NCBI GenBank assembly: GCA_027010905.1
Contig: JALVBA010000276.1
Span: forward strand, 1 to 6,761
DNA from: Marinilabiliaceae bacterium
Lineage (GTDB): Bacteria; Bacteroidota; Bacteroidia; Bacteroidales; Marinilabiliaceae
Reading direction: 5' to 3'
Length of the DNA stretch: 6,761 nt
Both the position numbers and the translations under genes were made by a program. Positions within the stretch are counted from its first letter, which is position 1. Each line of letters begins with the position of its first letter. Positions 6,689 to 6,761 of the stretch are shown in pieces. The notes beneath the pieces were generated by a model. The model was not told the origin of the DNA. It searched no databases and was given only the letters and a program-made list of their open reading frames with translations.

Positions 6689-6761
6689 ATGAATGCACAT
6701 ATTGAAATCCTACGTTTATTTAAAAGTTTATCAGAGAAAGAAAAAGACATTGTTCTTCATG
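6689..6761 (+). CDS. Start of an unidentified gene, cut by the window edge
   Basis: An ATG at 6689 opens a frame that stays open for 24 codons to the edge of the window. The visible peptide is charged and looks alpha-helical (MNAHIEILRLFKSLSEKEKD, then IVLH), without a signal peptide. I do not recognise it. The ATG follows an A-rich leader (AGTAAAG) and a possible -7 box, and the gene would be divergent from mfd. A second frame starting with ATG at 6693 is also open to the edge, but its peptide is less protein-like (a run of basic residues), so the first frame is preferred. Too little is visible to assign a family. Confidence 0.5.
   Translation, partial: MNAHIEILRLFKSLSEKEKDIVLH

Overview
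The window looks like a stretch of AT-rich chromosome from a member of the Bacteroidota, probably Bacteroidales or a relative. Three things point there. A type III pantothenate kinase gene (coaX) is followed by an outer-membrane beta-barrel gene of the 'SPYSRYGLG' type, an arrangement I know from Bacteroides-like genomes, where an lptC-type gene often comes next. No start codon has a Shine-Dalgarno sequence. Matches to the Bacteroidota -7 promoter box TAnnTTTG lie just upstream of coaX and mfd. The assignment rests on reading the sequence, not on a database search.

Layout, left to right. Positions 9-2022 are a minus-strand pair: coaX, then a putative outer-membrane protein gene whose ATG lies inside the last codons of coaX (8-bp overlap). 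Positions 2023-2128 are a short divergent intergenic region with a coaX promoter candidate. Positions 2129-3190 (plus strand) encode a response regulator made of a receiver domain, a PAS domain and a poorly recognisable C-terminal region, with no kinase or DNA-binding output. Positions 3187-6558 (minus strand) encode full-length Mfd, the transcription-repair coupling factor; its stop codon overlaps that of the response regulator tail to tail. Positions 6559-6688 are a second divergent intergenic region with a 16-bp perfect palindrome over the mfd -7 box. From 6689 a plus-strand gene runs off the right edge.

The genes do not form one pathway. CoaX starts coenzyme A synthesis, the barrel protein belongs to the envelope, the response regulator is probably a phosphorelay or protein-interaction module, and Mfd removes stalled RNA polymerase and recruits excision repair. 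Every complete gene has an intact reading frame. I see no mobile element, CRISPR array, tRNA, rRNA or riboswitch, and no gene-free stretch longer than about 130 bases. Most of the window is ordinary core genome. The points most worth checking are the output-less response regulator, the palindrome at the mfd promoter, the very short mfd leader, and the corrected coaX start. I found no convincing new multi-gene system.
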